Assembly: GCF_010015445.1 (NCBI RefSeq)
Contig: NC_053127.1
Location: 29,240,215 to 29,304,214 of the forward strand
Reading direction: 5' to 3'
Source: Perca fluviatilis
Lineage: Eukaryota; Chordata; Actinopteri; Perciformes; Percidae
Length of the DNA stretch: 64,000 bases
This document shows, piece by piece, positions 36,146-48,600 of this stretch; position 1 is the stretch's first letter, and each line of letters opens with the position of its first letter. Made by a program: the position numbers and the translations under genes. The notes under the pieces were generated by a model that saw only the letters and a list, made by a program, of their open reading frames with translations, searched no databases and was not told the origin of the DNA.

Positions 36146-38464
36146 ACTAGGTGTTGTGAGACAAATGCGATCCCAAAGGAAATGCGAGTGGATCTGTATT
36201 TAGGTGGAAAAAAAGCAAAGAAAACTATTTAGTCATCTCTTGGCAGAGCGACAGAGTAAACGATGCTGTGGAAGTTTGCTGTAATATTTAGATACATCAC
36301 AGAGAGATATCTGTGGCATAACATCATTAAATCCCACTGTTGTTGTCTTTTGGTGTGGTTTTAAAAAAAAACATCCTGTGTTTATGTGAGACATTATGAA
36401 CTAGCACAGTTTTGGCTTCCAAAAGCAGACAAAGAAGCAGCTCAAACAGATGGTGTCTTTTGTCAATAGGAACCTTAACCCCATCCAGATCTGTGGTAAT
36501 GAGAAACAGCAAGCATTGCAAATGTCAAGGAGCGCATTTTGTTGGTTCATTGAGTTCACTATTGAATTGACCCTCAGATAAATATGTGATTTACTGCTGG
36601 ATATCCAAATCTGCTGGAAAAGTATTTACTGTGTATCGCATTATATTAGTTCAAATTAGTCTAAGATAGAGCGCTAGTTCATGCAAATAAAAGGAATATC
36701 TGTAAGCATTTAGCTGATTTTCTCAACAATGTACAGTAGTGACTTAAAAAGAGTAAGGTTATTTCTATCATCCATCCAATTTTCATTGCAAATTTCACTT
36801 TCATTTAATGCACCAAAATAATAATAGCTATTCAAATTGCACCATTGTTGCCTAAGGTGTCACTTTTGAGATTAGAAACAGACCAGCAGGCTAAACAGTG
36901 TAACTCTAAAGGTTCAATTACAGTGCTACCATTAGTGTATTTTCATGGATAATTACAGGGCTGGAGTCAAGACTACGTTAAAGCCCAAGACAAGTTTAAA
37001 TGTCCAAGTATTGTTGAGTCAACACCTGGGTCCAGATGCATTAAACTCATGTGTAGATTCACGACCAAAACTGTGTCTATGCACACCAGAAATATCTATA
37101 CTATATTTTCATTGCATTCATGCATCGGCAAGGTTCTCCAACTAGAATAGCTGTTTATAGTCGCACCGTACCACTAATGTATCACATGTACCTGACTAAA
37201 ATCCTTATCAGCTGTGACATCTCAATCACAATTACTAAACAACGGAAAGATGAACAATGATTAATTTATAGCGCTTATTAAAACAGACTTTGCAGCTATC
37301 TCTTGAAAACTGAGATCTGAAGTATGCTTAAGGTGCACATATTCTTCTTTCATAAATACCAGTTGTGGGAAATGGCATGGGCATGGTTTTTGTTTGTTTT
37401 TAGTGTCAAGTACCAGGTCTTACAAAGTCTGACTGGACCTGAGACCAAGTCAAGAGCTTGACATGGGATTTGGCCATTTATATTATGTGTATACAGTATT
37501 TGCATACTATAATTTGACGTAACTCCTGCAAACAAATACGTTGCTCTTTTCTCCAAATCACGGTGAGAATGCTGCCACATATCAGCTGTCAAACTGGAGA
37601 GAATAAATAGTGCTTATGTTACTGTTTTTTTTTTCAAACTAACAATGCTAGACAAACACTTTGTATTTATACTCATATATTACACACTCAAGACTGTCTG
37701 CAGAGAAATAAAGGGACAAAACAATATTGCCATCCACCCACTGTATGCACCTGTCTCAGTGACAGTGTGGCTGCATTAAAAGTTCCAATAGTAATACTGA
37801 CACAAACCAACAAAAACAACTTGTTTGGGGGTCTCATCTCACTGTCCCTTACAATGGGGACATTGATGCAACTACATATTGCATGTTCCCATTCTTATGA
37901 CATATGCCTCACTGATATAGTAGGCACTAAATAGTGTCCATGCAGTATTGGCTGTCGCCTCCTCTGTTGATACAGATCACATCTTTGTGTCTGTGTCTGC
38001 ACCAGTAGCTACCGAGTGCTGCAGATGATCTGTAATCTGTGGCCATCCTGTTTGTGATCACTGAGTCACAGATATCTGTTTGATCTTTCTCTCCTTTGGA
38101 CGCAGTTTTCTCTTTGAGGCTCCATCAGCCCGGCCTCCTATTGTACTGTTCCTAGTACAGAGGGGAGATCTGTGTCTCACTGGTGTCCAGAGAGCAAAGC
38201 CATGGAAATGTAGAGTAATGACTACGGAAGTCCACACAAAGTGAAAGAATATACATTTGATTTACTTTTGTTTAAACAGCTGCTGCAAAAGGCTTTGAAT
38301 TGGCTCAGATAGGCCACATTGATTATTCATTTTAGATCAGAAGCAGAAAGGAGAATAGTCTTTATCCTGAATGGCCTGCAGATACTGTAACACAGGCTGC
38401 ACTATTGTGTCAGCTCAGGCTTTAAATATTTAGAGGACTTTGAAGGTCTTCTAAAACCATACTT

Positions 38465-39637
38465 AGGGTGTTTTCACACCAACCTTGTTTAGTTCAGTTG
38501 AATCGAAGCCTGGAGTGTTTACCCCCTTCTTGCAGTTCGTTTGGGCAGGTGTGAACACAGCAATCGCACTCGGATGCGGACCAAAACAACCAGACCGGTT
38601 CGGTTACAAACACACTCTGGTACTCTTTGGTATGGTTTGTTTGTGGTGAGAACAGGATCAAATCTCGATCCGACCTTAAGTTTGATTTAAACGGCTCCTG
38701 TGAGCTTTGCAATCTGCGAAGCGACAGAGCATGAAACGGTAGCAGCTTGCAGAAATATACTGCCATCAAGATCGCCGTCACTCGCATCTCCACTAATTTG
38801 GAGCCAGACGCTGTCGCTTGCAAAACAATGTCTGGGAAATTGTTTAAATGAAATAAGCTGGTTTTGACCATGGAGATGTGAGAAATATGCACTGGTCCAG
38901 AACACAGGGTCTTCTTCCTGTATTTACTTTCTTACTCCCGCCCCAGACACATATGACTAATAATTTGACCCGTTTTCTAAATGTCTATATCAGAAATATG
39001 GGTTTCTTTTTAACGACCTCATTTTGATTTGATTACCCAAAAATAACACGGACGGATGATTCCACACAACGCGCTTCACAAGTATAACAGAAGATCGGAT
39101 CTCTATTTTCATTGAATTTGGGGTGTTTTGTTAAATGTTTTTGAATTTGAAAAAGAAATCGAAATGTTTCGAAACAGTATCCTGACTGAACGTTGACCTT
39201 TCTGTGATTGTCCTTCCTTTAATAGTCTAAATAATTCATAATTTCAAGCTTTTTAACTCAAGGATTAGGTATAATTTCATTAATAAATGAGGTTTATTGA
39301 CCATGAAATCCAAAAAGGGTAAAACTAGTAATGAGATGGTGTTAGTGGTGTTTATACATGGTAGTGAAAAGAAGTGTAAAATGAAAAAAAAAAATGCCAA
39401 AACCATTGAAAAAAGTGCCAAGAAAATAGGGACAAAAGCGTTGACAAGTGCATGGTCCAGTGGAAGACAACACAAGGGATAAGCAAGGTAAACGTTGGTT
39501 TGTAGCGCTGCATTTTGGTTCGCTTGGATTTTTCTCCGAGTGAAACCAAACTGAACTAAGGGGAAAACGCTTAATGTTGACAAACTCATCAACTGATTGG
39601 GACCAGAGCAAACGAACTACAGGTGTGAAAACGCCCT
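38465..39637. mobile_element. DNA transposon-like element with GGG(T/C)GTTTTCACACC ends
   Basis: Left end AGGGTGTTTTCACACC and reverse-complemented right end AGGGCGTTTTCACACC match at 15 of 16 positions. They are followed on both sides by related 'GTTCGTTTG'-type subterminal words (near 38535 on the left and 39610 on the right), a feature of fish families with this end. Length is about 1.17 kb. Open frames inside do not read as a transposase. The right flank is family A sequence. Confidence 0.8.
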
Positions 39638-39639
39638 TT

Positions 39640-39980
39640 GAGCAAAGTGTCAAGTCAGCATGCTCACATGCTCAAAGTGGCAATGCTAACATGCTGATGT
39701 TAAGTAATGTTTACCGTGTTCACCATTGTAGTTTGGAGTGTTAGCAAGCATTTGCTAATTAGCGTTAAACACAAACTAAAGCGGAGGCTGATCAGCATGC
39801 CTTTAGTTTTCGCAGATACTTAGTCATAAACCAAAGTTTTGGACCAATTAAGACCTGATGATGATAAAAAGTCAGGGGGTCTCCAAAGTCAGTAGGATCC
39901 ATGAATGTCTGTACAAAATGTCATGGCAATCCATTGAATAATTGTTTAAAATATTTTTTGGTCTGGACCAAAGTGTATCT
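39640..39980 (-). repeat. Family A dispersed repeat fragment
   Basis: Plus-strand reading 'tttgagcaaagtgtcaagtc', 'agcatgctcacatgctcaaa', 'gctaacatgctgatgttaag', 'accgtgttcaccattg', 'aaagtcagtaggatcc', 'tggcaatccattgaataatt' and 'tggtctggaccaaagtg' gives most of family A reversed. It abuts the right end of the preceding element, which probably inserted at or inside its edge. Confidence 0.75.
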
Positions 39981-40292
39981 GTAGCACACACTGTTTTGCA
40001 CAGAGAATATCAGCTTCTGCCTTCAAACAGACGCTTTATAGTTCATTCTTTCAATCGCAACAGACTTAAAAACTCTTTCATACATCAATCTATCCTATTG
40101 TTGAACCAGCTACATTACATCCAGTGCAATATTTATTCAGGGTTACAAGTCTCCAAGACCTTGTCCGTGTGTATGTTCACGTCATTTTCTGTTGTTATAC
40201 ATGTATGCTTTGTTTTCTTACTTGGGTGTTTATGTCTTTTGTGGTAATGTTTCATGTATGTCTTTTGGTGTTATTCATCTTATGTCTGTATG
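39981..40292 (+). repeat. Probable retroelement tail, left part
   Basis: Stretches with 'tgttgttatacatg' and repeated TTATGTCTGTATG-like words lead into the Tc1-like insertion; the same sequence appears to resume at 40831 and end in an AATAAA-type tail. No coding sequence was recognised. Assignment is tentative. Confidence 0.3.
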
Positions 40293-40294
40293 TA

Positions 40295-40828
40295 CAGTAC
40301 AGGCCAAAAGTTTGGACACACCTTCTCATTCAATGTGTTTCTTTATTTTCATGACTATTTACATTGTAGATTATCACTGAAGGCATCAAAACTATGAATG
40401 AACACATATGGAATTATGTACTTAACAAAAAAGTGTGAAATAACTGAAAACACGTCTTATATTTTAGATTCCTCAAAGTAGCCACCCTTTGCTTTTTTTG
40501 ATAACTCTGCAAACCCTTGGTGTTCTCTCAATGAGCTTCATGAGGTAGTCACCTGAAATGGTTTTCACTTCACAGGTGTGCATTGTCAGGGTTAATTAGT
40601 GGAATTTTTTCCCTTATTAATAAAAAAGCAAAGGGTGGCTACTTTGAAGAATCTAAAATATAAGACATGTTTTCAGTTATTTCACACTTTTTTGTTAAGT
40701 ACATAATTCCATATGTGTTCATTCATAGTTTTGATGCCTTCAGTGAGAAACTACAATGTAAATAGTCATGAAAATAAAAAGGAAATGCATTGAATGAGAA
40801 GGTGTGTCCAAACTTTTGGCCTGTACTG
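40295..40828 (-). mobile_element. Tc1-like element, 534 bp, about 205-bp inverted ends
   Basis: Bounded by TA at 40293-40294 and 40829-40830, with CAGTACAGGCCAAAAGTTTG at the left and its complement at the right. The inverted ends run to about 40500 on the left and from about 40622 on the right with few differences. The 120-bp middle, read on the minus strand, gives LMKLIERTPRVCRVIKK then SKGWLL. This corresponds to the last residues of Tc1 transposases ('...SMP-x-R-x-x-AVI-x-AKGG-x-T-x-Y'). All other transposase sequence is deleted, so the copy cannot move by itself. Confidence 0.9.
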
Positions 40829-40830
40829 TA

Positions 40831-40920
40831 TGTCTATGTCCTCTTTTTTTATATGAGCTACCCAGGGATGCAAAAAGAATTTCAGTCTTGGCTGACAATA
40901 AAAGTTGTATCGTAAAGTGG
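40831..40920 (+). repeat. Probable retroelement 3' tail
   Basis: Contains 'gcaaaaagaatttcagtctt' followed by 'gacaataaaagttgtat', the type of 3' end used by fish LINE families. Together with 39981-40292 it appears to be one element split by the Tc1-like insertion. Confidence 0.4.
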
Positions 40921-40921
40921 A

Positions 40922-40985
40922 GGACAGACAGACAGACAGAGCCATCCCTAGAGCCATACCTCTAGTGGGGCTAAACATGAGAGAG
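40922..40985 (-). repeat. Family A terminal fragment with a GACA tract
   Basis: A (GACA)n run at 40922-40940 is followed by 'gccatccctagagccatacc' and 'tagtggggctaaacat', the outer 5' end of family A in minus orientation (compare 53490-53540). Confidence 0.55.
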
Positions 40986-41711
40986 AAAAGGGTGATATTT
41001 TTTTTTTTATTGCTGTTTATATATTTAATGCTCCCTCTGTAGACAAAACTGTAAATTGACTTCATAATGTCTCACTGAGTGAGACCATACATCTTCTGAT
41101 ATCAGTAGATACATTTTAATCTTCCCAGAGACAAGTGTGTGACTGAGAGGAATCTTCAGAGATAAAGTCAAACATTGTTTTGAATTGGTCAGCTAAGATG
41201 TTCACCTTATTTTTCTATTGCCATCAGTTGAATTCTGACACGGCAATTTTGAATTCATAGCAAAACGGATATTGGTCGAATGCATATCCAGAAAGCTTGG
41301 ATTGTGAAACGCAGGAAGAAAGACTGAAAGCGGAAAAGAACTGGAGAAAAAGATATTGATAGCTTGTATATTAGCTCAGCTTCAGTTCCGCTATTAGAAA
41401 CAGAATTAGTTTGTGTGTGCCAGAAAGAAAACTAGCAGAAGAGAAACCATTCTGTATTGATGGCATCTCTACACCACATGTGCAGTTGGTTTATTAGATC
41501 TATTGTAATCAGCTGCTATATTAAAAGCAGCTGAGTGTAATTACCATAAAAATAACCATATGAATGAATAATGGTTTCATGTTTAGTGTTGAGAGTACAT
41601 GTGGTTTGCCTGCAAGTAACGACAAGATAGTCTTTATCCTGCAGACCCATTTGGCAGCATGCACACATGTCCCTTGTTATGAAGGCACTTTCATATGCTG
41701 TGTTTTTAAAC

Positions 41712-41742
<31 letters not shown>

Positions 41743-41757
41743 TTTTTTTTTTGTGTG

Positions 41758-41797
<40 letters not shown>

Positions 41798-42884
41798 GTG
41801 CTGTGTTTGAGTGCCATCTTAATGTATCTAGGCCGGCCACCTGTCTGAGCAGCTGACAGGGGCGTTTTCTAATCTGACAGGTAATCTGCCCAGCAGACAC
41901 AGTGACAAATGACTCCCAGTGACACCCCCCACCCCCACTGCGCTCAGAATGAATGAGTCACATTGCCAAATCAGCCCTCAGGTACGCAAAAACTAGCAGA
42001 CACTTGATGGTGTAACTAGGAAGCATGTGAGCACTGTGCAGCCTCTGAAGGCCTATTTACTGTGTAGATAAACACCCCTCCTGATAATAGCCTTATTAAT
42101 GGAAGCAGGTAGATTCAATATGATTAAATGCAGTATGTCATTTATATTGCTCAGGTCTCTAAGAGAGAGGGAGAGTACAGAAGGAAAGAAAATATTCTCT
42201 TGGGACATTTGATGTAATCTCTAATTGGATATTCACAGACAATACTTTTGTGATGTAAAAATGTTTCACTTGGGAGTTTATCCCAGTGTTCTCTTTAAAT
42301 CCATCTTAATGAGGTCGCTTCACCCAGCTGTACAAGCTTTACTTATCCTTCCATAGTTTATTGCGAAACGATGATCTAACTCAGCTGTGTGACTGATGAC
42401 CGAGACCTTAAGAAAACAAACAGTATATCCTGGCAGCGCATGAGCACCTGTGAACAGCCTTGCTGGCACTCCTTGGGGAGAAGGGAAGCTATCGCATGTA
42501 ATGCAAATTGAACAAGGAAGCTAGCGTTTCTAAATTTACCATGCAAAGGTAAATTGCCCAAGGGGCGAGCACCACCACAAGTTCATTCTCCCAATTATAA
42601 AATGGCTCAGCACCCAAAAAAAAAAATAATGCAATTTTTAGTAAAGAATTGCTTGGGGTAGTATTTTAAAGAAACTGCTAAATGTTGTGGTTTTCCTGCG
42701 ACACCTAATAGGTTAAGCCAACAATTTGATTAATGTCTATCTAGGTTGGGATTTTTCTGTTATGTGGACCACTACAGTTGTACACTATAACAAACAAGAT
42801 GTAAGATGTAAAGGACATGCAATTGGGATATGGAGCACTGGTGCTGGAGAGCCTTATTGTCACTAATGTTGTCTGTGGTAAGAT
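40986..42884. other. Non-coding stretch with simple repeats
   Basis: Contains the T/GT tract at 41712-41793 and otherwise no recognised modules. Open frames are short or are tract artefacts. Confidence 0.5.
41712..41793. repeat. GT, poly-T and GT compound tract
   Basis: A short GT run, then about 27 T residues, then a longer GT run ending in GTGCTGTGTGCTGTG. Confidence 0.95.
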
Positions 42885-43908
42885 CACTGTAAAAACGAAA
42901 ATGTTGTGAAAACTCAAAATTTCAAGGCAACTTACTGCACTAGATTTTTGAGTTTTGAGGCCAACTCAAACTCCTACGTTTTGAAAATAGTTCAGCCAAC
43001 TAATAATGTTTTGTTCAAATAATTAACTTTCATATGCTGTGCCAACTAATAATGTTTTGTTTAAATAATTTATCTTTCATAGATATAAAAACTTAAAATC
43101 TTAAGTTTCACATACTAAATAATTCAAAAAACAGTCATGTCAACTAATTATCTTTTGTTCAGATAATTAACTTTTGTGTGTAAAAACTAAGTTTCGACTT
43201 CTAAAAAAGTCCCCGCTACAAAAAAGGGGCCCATCTAAAGCTGCTGATCTTGCATCACTTGACATAAAAGGGCCACTAGTGAAGTGACGCGCCGCAGAAT
43301 ACTGGCTGAAGGAAGCCTATTACTGCTCAAAGTCTAACACTGCAAAACTCCAGCTCTTCTTATCAAACGTAACAGTCACTTACCTCATGGTTACAAATGT
43401 AAACCAGCACAACAATGACAATTACCAGGCAACAAAACATTACATTCTAAGCAGACACGTTTAATAAACGGAATTCATAAAGTTAGATTTGTATTTCGAA
43501 CAAACTGCAAACTTTTCAGCAAAGTTTGACACAACCATTTACTGCCTTGCATCATGGGAATTGACCAGCCAATGAACCACCTGACTGCAGTACGCAAATC
43601 GGAGTTCAAGGCATAGAGCAGGCCGAAAAGGTAGGCAACTGAAAACCCCTGCAGAACTGCCCAGGAAACCCTGTTTTAGCGTGGAGCATGAAAAGAGTAA
43701 TTGACCTGGCCTCAATTTGAGTCTAACTACAATTTCAAAGTGGCGCCACCATACATTTTGAAGTGAGACCAACTTATCACAATAAACTTAATACAGTGAG
43801 TTGAAGTAACTACTTTAACAAAGTTTATAATGCAATTATGTGTTTTTTGTTCTGTTTAATTGAAAATCAAAGTAAGATGAGCAATTTCAAGTTCTCGTTT
43901 TTACAGTG
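42885..43908. mobile_element. 1-kb element with CACTGTAAAAACGA inverted ends
   Basis: The two ends are inverted and match at 16 of 17 positions (CACTGTAAAAACGAAAA against CACTGTAAAAACGAGAA). Inside the left third, a unit of roughly 45 bp is repeated three times (CAACTAAT(A/T)AT-(G/C)-TTTTGTT then (A/G)ATAATT(A/T)A, at about 42998, 43041 and 43140). The CACTGTAAAAA start is common in fish DNA transposons. The superfamily and target duplication cannot be settled here. No transposase was recognised. Confidence 0.75.
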
Positions 43909-43986
43909 ATATTACTAAACAAGATCTGTATGGTTACTCCTCTTCTCATCGTTTTAAATACAATACCAAGAATAGATTGTCTAGTT

Positions 43987-44269
43987 CAGTGGTTTCCAAA
44001 CTTTTTCACGTGAAGGACCCCTAAACTGACACCAATTAGATAGACCACCAACCCTGTCAGGTCCCCAATCTAATAGGATATCTGCTTTTAGATGTTTTTG
44101 TTTCATAAAGTGTATAAAACCCATGACCAAAATAGTCATACATTCTGTCATTGTGTTACATATGGATGGAATTAAAGTGAAATTAATTGATTCCCCTTTT
44201 TGCTGGGGACCCCCTGGAACATCCTTAAGGACCCCTGGGGGTCCCCGTACCCCACTTTGGAAACCACTG
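43987..44269. mobile_element. hAT (Charlie-like) mini-element
   Basis: Both ends share a perfect 14-bp inverted CAGTGGTTTCCAAA, the classic CAGTGGTT(C/T)CCAAAC-type end of hAT elements. Flanking 8-mers gtctagtt and ctttagtc match at 5 of 8, consistent with an old target duplication. Length 283 bp, with 'ccctgggggtcccc' near the right end and no transposase. Confidence 0.85.
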
Positions 44270-44277
44270 CTTTAGTC

Positions 44278-45266
44278 TGAAAACACAATAAGCATGAGAA
44301 GCAAACCATATGCTGCTGAATTGAGTGTGTGATTGCCTCAGTGCAAGGCAAAATGTCTGTGAAATGGGCATCGACTTGAACCGCAGAGTACATGTTGTGG
44401 ACATGATTAATACTGTGAACGTTACATTCCTCCGCCACAAAAGCATAACTTACCATGGACACACCATTTTCATGGTTCATGCACACCATTTGTAAAGGTC
44501 AGGTAACCGTTTCACATTTATCACATGCTTTACCTTTTCAAACAGCTAATATATGGCAACTAGAGTGACTTTGGTTTACTGTAGGTGTCCTAGAATGTAG
44601 CAGTTCCTAATATATATGTGGGAAATGGCATGTGTATGTTTTTTGAACGTATGTATGGTTTATACATCTGGCCCATGCTGCACCCTGACCTGCATTTTAG
44701 CAAATATCTAACCAGTTTGGAACGTTTAGGACTGCCACTGTAGCTGGCCTGGAAGAAAATGAGATGCTTTCTTCCACGGCAGTCTGTCAAACATCCACCG
44801 CTACGTAGCGGCATTAATTAGATCTGTTCGATCAGCTGGTCGTGTTACTGATACAGGAGTCATGGCCATTGGAATGCATTCTTTTTATTATGCGTACATA
44901 TATATCAATATTATATCATAACAGAAGTAGAGAACAAGTGTGGGCATTTAAATTGTGTTAATACAATATTTTTTCATCCAAAACACAGAGTCACAGTGTG
45001 GACTGCTGTGGTCAGTTATCTAATTACAAGCAGTCCAGCTTTCCATGGCATGTGCTTATTATTGTGTAACAAGCTTATTATTCAAAATAATGATTTGAGT
45101 GAAGTTTATATCATTTCTTACATAGGTAAAAAAATTATATTTTAACTTTTTTTTGTATAATTGAGTTGCCAGTCCAAAGAAACAAATAGAGCATAGCAAA
45201 ACTCAGTTTGTTAAGTGATAATTTGTGAAGAATGCAAAAAATGTTGATTTGATAACCTGCATCTTT
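44278..45266. other. Non-coding stretch, nothing recognised
   Basis: No modules recognised; the minus-strand open frame 44172-44489 overlaps the hAT element and is not recognised. Confidence 0.5.
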
Positions 45267-45691
45267 TAGGCACCGACTGAATTGCCTCTATAGTATCGAG
45301 TATTGAAAAATGCCTCGGCATTCAATACAAGTTTTCAATATCTAAGGAGTAAATCTCACCAGTGCCAGTGAGCCAATAGGCATGTAGCAAGACAGATCTA
45401 AGACCAAGATCTAATCATGCTTGTGATTGGCTGTCTAATGTTACACGTTGTAGATGCATGCAGGAAAAACAGCACCCTACGCACAGACACGGGGCTCATG
45501 TGTGTGTTGTGTTTTGAGAGGCTTGACTACAGTGTGCATATCATACAGTAGGCATAAAGGAGCTTTAAAAAAGAAAAGATTTGTACCGTAATGTTGTAAT
45601 TTCTTTTTGTTAAATAGATTTCATAAAATTGGCATTCAGATTAAATACACTAGTACCAGTACTGGTAATTTTGGAACTATACCCAGCCCTA
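45267..45691 (-). mobile_element. Probable hAT-like mini-element
   Basis: The right end, reverse-complemented, reads TAGGGCTGGGTATAGTTCCA, a common fish hAT-type terminus. 'gcaccgactgaattgcctct' near 45270 and 'tatcgagtattgaaaaatgc' are phrases I recognise from that family. The left terminus (TAGGCACC) is a guess, and the flanking 8-mers do not match. Confidence 0.55.
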
Positions 45692-48600
45692 TTAATTATT
45701 CCCTCGTGCAATCCTTGGATGCTGAATGTTCTGTAATAAGTCCAGAAAACAGCAGCTACTGTATGTACTGATTACATGATAACACTGCAGTTGGTGAGAA
45801 AACATCATACAAGCAGAAGCAGCGCAGAGCAATGCAACATGAAAAGCAATTTGTATTCGTCAGAATAAATGTGACTTGAACATTCAACAGAGCTGTTGTG
45901 CAGCAGGCAGAATGGCAGTCTACAGTCTCTGTTGTCATGCTTCCTCCTGCTGCTGTGTGTGTTTTATCATGAAGCAACTGCCCAAACCGACCGGTTTAAG
46001 CCATCAGTTCATTTATGAAAAAGCCCTTACCAAATGTGGGCCTGCTGCAGCAGCTTGGCCTCTCTCTTCCCTCAGTCTCTTCAGCTTCATTCTGCAGAGG
46101 CTTCACGTTCTGCCTTTCTCTCAATAAACACAGAAATGGCACAAGCAAAATGTGATTGGTGACTATCTGATTAAAATTAGCAATACTGCCTGGGTTGAAT
46201 TAGCAGGTGTTATCATAACAAAGAGCACTCCCCAGTGTTCTCCCAAGTTTTTGGGCAGGATCAGCCCCGTCTTCTGAAGAAGAAGCCTTAAGTATTCTCT
46301 ATTGGCTTTGTGAGATTGGTTATTTTCATTTACATATATGGCGAGAATATGCAAGCAAATGAGGCAGGGAAATTAGAAAAGAGGGAAGCCAAAGTGGTTC
46401 CAGGTGGTGCACTGTGATTTTAACAGGGGTGGAATAATTGGATCTATTATGAAATCATAAAAGATTCATTATAGCCGCTATGCAGGAAATGGGATGAGAG
46501 CGAAGCTGTTTGTTCTGTGTGGTATGGATGTGCAAATCAGATGGCTCAGGCAGGAGGATGTGTAACTGGAATGGAGGAGTGTTAAGGGGCTATGTGCCAG
46601 TTTATTTTGAGGGGAGCTGATAAATAAAGGTTTCATCTGACTTCATCATAACTCTCATTGCCATGTGTTTTGTGCTATTTATTATGTTTATCTAAAGCTT
46701 ACATGGACAAGAGTTGCATTGAATAGGAATTGTTGTAACTGAAAGGGAAAATTCACATTTTGATTATCAAATCTACCTATTTTTAACAGTCAAAATGAGC
46801 AGAAGTCTTTGTGCCAGCAGATGTTCAAGGGGTTGAGGAGAGCGAGCATGCAAGGCCTTTTATGCAGCATAGAAATCTGCACTTGTAAGAGCTATGCTAG
46901 CCTGCAGTAGTTGGCTGGGTGGGGTCAGTGCTGGGGTCATCTGTATTGGGTATCTGCCTGATTCACTTGTCAAAATCACTTAGATGAACATACATTGGAT
47001 GCCAGGTTCCTGTCATCATTGCAACAGGACAAAAGGAATTGGGAAAACATGCATTAATCAGTATCACAGGCTGTGATGCTGATAAAAAGCATCACAGCCT
47101 GTAAAAAGAAAAATCTAATAAAACAATAAGAGAACCCCACTTCTACATCCAGCATGTTATGTTAGAAAGCTCCTGTGCTTTGGTTGGCTTCATAATGATT
47201 GGTTAGATTCACCAAATCTTCCTTCATGTCATAGTTACCAGTTGATGAACACACACACTGAACAAGATTAGGCTAGTGTATGAATATCTAGCATCTGTGG
47301 ATTGTGAAGAATTTATGAAACCTAATTAAGTCTTGTCGATTTAATAGGCATGGGGTATGTTCATCATTAGGAGACTCATCACATATTAATTATCAACCTA
47401 ATTGTGTGTCTTCCTTCCAGCTTTGGCAAAAAAAGCTGTAATATTAAAATAAAAATAGCAGCACTGCTTTCATCTGCACAGTAGCTTCTGAAATGTCTTT
47501 AGGTTGCATGTACGTTTGTTATAATGGTGGAGTGTACCTTTAGGCGCTGTACATTAAGCTCTGCCTTGTTCCTGCTGACTGCAGTACTAACCCCTTTGGC
47601 ACCTGCTGTTCTGAATCATCAAGTTGTGTCAGACAAACAGGAAATGAAAGCAGTTAGTTACATACTATCAGCTTTTAATGAAACACACTTATAAATACAT
47701 TTAATTTATATTGCATGTACTGTATGTATCATATTTAAAGAACACAATGTCGCTGAAGCTTATTTCACTTCTCTCCTCTGACGTTTTTGTCAGTCATTTC
47801 GTTTTTTGAACATTTACATTATAACGGCTACACACACTGCAACACTCATCATTGTTATGTTCACAGTATTACATTTGACAACAGGCCAACAGCTGTGATC
47901 TCACCGTGAAACAAACAAATGGTTAGGAATAAAACTGCTGATCCCTGCAGAGGTGGGGGGGTTGATGTGGGATATTGTTTATGTGATACAACCTTTAAAT
48001 CTTGCCTTTAAGGCCGGTTAAAGCTGTATACATACGGGGCCCCACGCTCCCCTGTGGCTCATTGATTTCCCAAGTTCCCTTGAGCTAGGCTGAATTCAAA
48101 GTACCTCTTAAATATTCTTTCTGTAATCTCATCACTGTGTGCAGTGATTGTACCTGGCAAAAAGGGCAATTCTAAAAAGTCAAGATATTATTTAAGAATT
48201 ATTAAATCTAGATTTCTAACCCAAGATAAATGGTCTTGACAAGCACATTTTGTATAACACTATATTGTATAATGTCTCGGTCAAGGTACCTGGCCTTGAT
48301 TTCTAGGATTTTTTTCTTCTTTTTTGTTCTTGAATTGGTTAAAGGGCACAGTCTTCACTGTCAAAACTATATTGAAATAATCTCATATGTACTTTAAAAA
48401 TATAGATGTACTTTGCAGATCATTGTAATAGTATTACCAAAAATGAAAATGTTTAAACAAGGTGTAAGAGTGAGCCAAGTCAAGTATCTTTTTACTTTAC
48501 ACTTACTCTGGCATTTTATTTTATTATTCTCAAAAATTTTACAATATTTTGCTTGAGATTGAAGGTAAATTTTTTATTTTGCATGTTTGTAGAAGTGAAT

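Larger units (their letters stand above)
34619..38464. other. Non-coding stretch with small simple repeats
   Basis: About 3.8 kb. A 12-bp inverted repeat (GTGTGTCACACT at 34762-34773 and its complement at 34803-34814) encloses a 29-bp loop. A CA run lies at 34932-34948, the TGTGCG-type tract at 35197-35249 and a GA tract at 36119-36145. Open frames up to 129 codons (35375-35764) are unrecognised. No mobile-element boundaries were found. Confidence 0.5.

Noticed and set aside
38494..38892. 132-codon minus-strand frame inside the element at 38465-39637
   Set aside because: It starts in subterminal repeat sequence and reads through the inverted end; no transposase motifs.
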